Part shown: positions 63,393-64,000 of the stretch, piece by piece
Numbering within the stretch: position 1 is the first letter of the stretch
Layout of the letters: each line of letters opens with the position of its first letter
Source: Paenibacillus sp. V4I3
GTDB lineage: Bacteria; Bacillota; Bacilli; Paenibacillales; NBRC-103111
NCBI RefSeq assembly: GCF_030817215.1
Contig: NZ_JAUSZA010000001.1
Location: 202,501 to 266,500, forward strand
Direction: 5' to 3'
DNA length: 64,000 nt
Notes under the pieces: model-generated
Told to the model about the DNA's origin: nothing
What the model saw: the letters and a program-made list of their open reading frames with translations, nothing else
The model's database searches: none
Made by a program: the position numbers and the translations under genes

Positions 63393-64000
63393 TTAATCTG
63401 ACAAAACCTCCAACCCAATCCCCAAAACCTTACTACCCAAATCCAAATGCTCCCGATCCAGCGTCACCTTTACCTTACCCACACGCCGTTTCTCTCGCCA
63501 ATCCCGCAATTCCTCTTCCGTCTCCAAACGCAGTTCGGGAACTTCCTTTGCCCTATTAAGCATATAATCCGTCGTATACAAAATCCGATAAATCCCATGC
63601 CCCGCGGGAATTATCGCCGTCTCCCTTTTAACACACTCCTCCACCTCAAACACAACATAAAGCTCATCCGTCGCACCTCTACTAGAGGGAATGGCCGTTA
63701 TCTCAGAGCGCGGAACAACCTTCCACTCTCTCACTCTTCCATACCACGAGATGCCCGCATCATCCGCACCAAACAAACGAATCGACTGATACAACGCGAC
63801 GTATTCCAATCTAGTCAGCACCTTATGATCCGTAATATTCCGAAGTGGCGTATGGTAAAAGCCATGCTCAAGCGCAGCATCCAATTGCGGCTTCTTACTC
63901 AGTGCCCCAACCAATACATTTTTCCCAGACAATTTATTCCCGTAATACTCCTTCGTCCCGCGCGGCCTCGTCGTCCGCTCATAGGCTTTCTCCGGGCTAT
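63393..64000 (-). CDS. Unrecognised protein, C-terminal part (cut by window edge)
   Basis: The minus-strand frame is open from the right window edge to the stop at 63393, giving 201 visible codons. Residues just inside the edge (SPEKAYERTTRPRGTKEYYG) continue smoothly into the part starting MSGKNVLVGALSKK, so a start near 63932 is unlikely. Visible segments include LTRLEYVALYQSIRLFG, WYGRVREWKVVPRSEI, YRILYTTDYMLNRAKEVPEL and LDREHLDLGSKVLGIG, a mixed alpha/beta sequence. No family is recognised. The gene would have to be read further to the right to be classified. Confidence 0.7.
   Translation of the reverse strand, partial: SPEKAYERTTRPRGTKEYYGNKLSGKNVLVGALSKKPQLDAALEHGFYHTPLRNITDHKVLTRLEYVALYQSIRLFGADDAGISWYGRVREWKVVPRSEITAIPSSRGATDELYVVFEVEECVKRETAIIPAGHGIYRILYTTDYMLNRAKEVPELRLETEEELRDWREKRRVGKVKVTLDREHLDLGSKVLGIGLEVLSD

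Noticed and set aside
63393-63932. Complete 179-residue protein at the right edge
   Set aside because: The apparent start is a TTG within a frame that is open to the window edge and lacks a ribosome binding site; annotated as a partial gene instead.

Overview
The window looks like chromosomal DNA of a Gram-positive, Paenibacillus-like firmicute. Supporting signs are strong AGGAGG-type ribosome binding sites, YesS-type AraC regulators with membrane sensors, CUT1 sugar transporters without their own ATPase, CcpA-type cre sites, and very large secreted multidomain pectinases with FN3, Ig-like, cohesin-like and dockerin modules. No RNA genes, CRISPR arrays, phage genes or insertion sequences were seen. 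The genus is an inference.

Region 1 (about 0.3-13.7 kb, minus strand) is an ethanolamine utilization microcompartment operon. In transcription order it reads eutL, a BMC-H shell gene with a C-terminal extension, eutE, eutM, pduL, a flavoprotein-like gene, eutN, eutS, eutP, eutW, eutV, eutA, eutB, eutC, a 42-codon membrane peptide not normally listed in eut operons, and an APC permease. The leader contains a long terminator hairpin overlapped by a small hairpin with an A1/G4 hexaloop, as expected for antitermination by the ANTAR protein EutV. No eutT, eutG, eutH, eutQ or eutJ is visible. A partial YwmB-like gene lies at the left edge.

Region 2 (13.8-16.9 kb, minus strand) holds a 29-codon exported-peptide-like gene with its own promoter, inverted-repeat operator and terminator. 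It is followed by a DUF5317-like membrane protein and a PAS-GGDEF-EAL membrane protein.

Region 3 (17.1-52.1 kb) is a pectin and rhamnogalacturonan locus. In minus-strand order it has a membrane AraC regulator, solute-binding protein 2, two permeases, a GH43, solute-binding protein 1, a PL1-CE8 giant ending in a cohesin-like module, a CE8-CE12 giant carrying a dockerin-like module, a CE8, a PL1 with an eroded C-terminus, an intracellular CE12-GH28 fusion and a second GH43. A cupin-AraC regulator (plus) and a GH105 (minus) lie at its edge. Secreted lyases and esterases would cut and de-esterify pectin, the transporter would import oligomers, and GH105, GH28 and GH43 would finish them inside the cell. 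A shared C-terminal Ig-like tail recurs in several of these proteins, including one 30 kb away.

Region 4 (52.4-64 kb) is mixed: a DUF896 gene, a GAPDH, a GNAT, an epimerase plus aldo/keto reductase pair, a frameshifted secreted lyase-like gene with the same pectinase tail, a peroxiredoxin-like protein, a VOC protein, a relic of a second aldo/keto reductase, an unrecognised membrane protein, and a partial unrecognised gene at the right edge. A 31-bp element with 27 conserved positions occurs at 52281 and 56446 and looks like an operator for a regulator outside the window.
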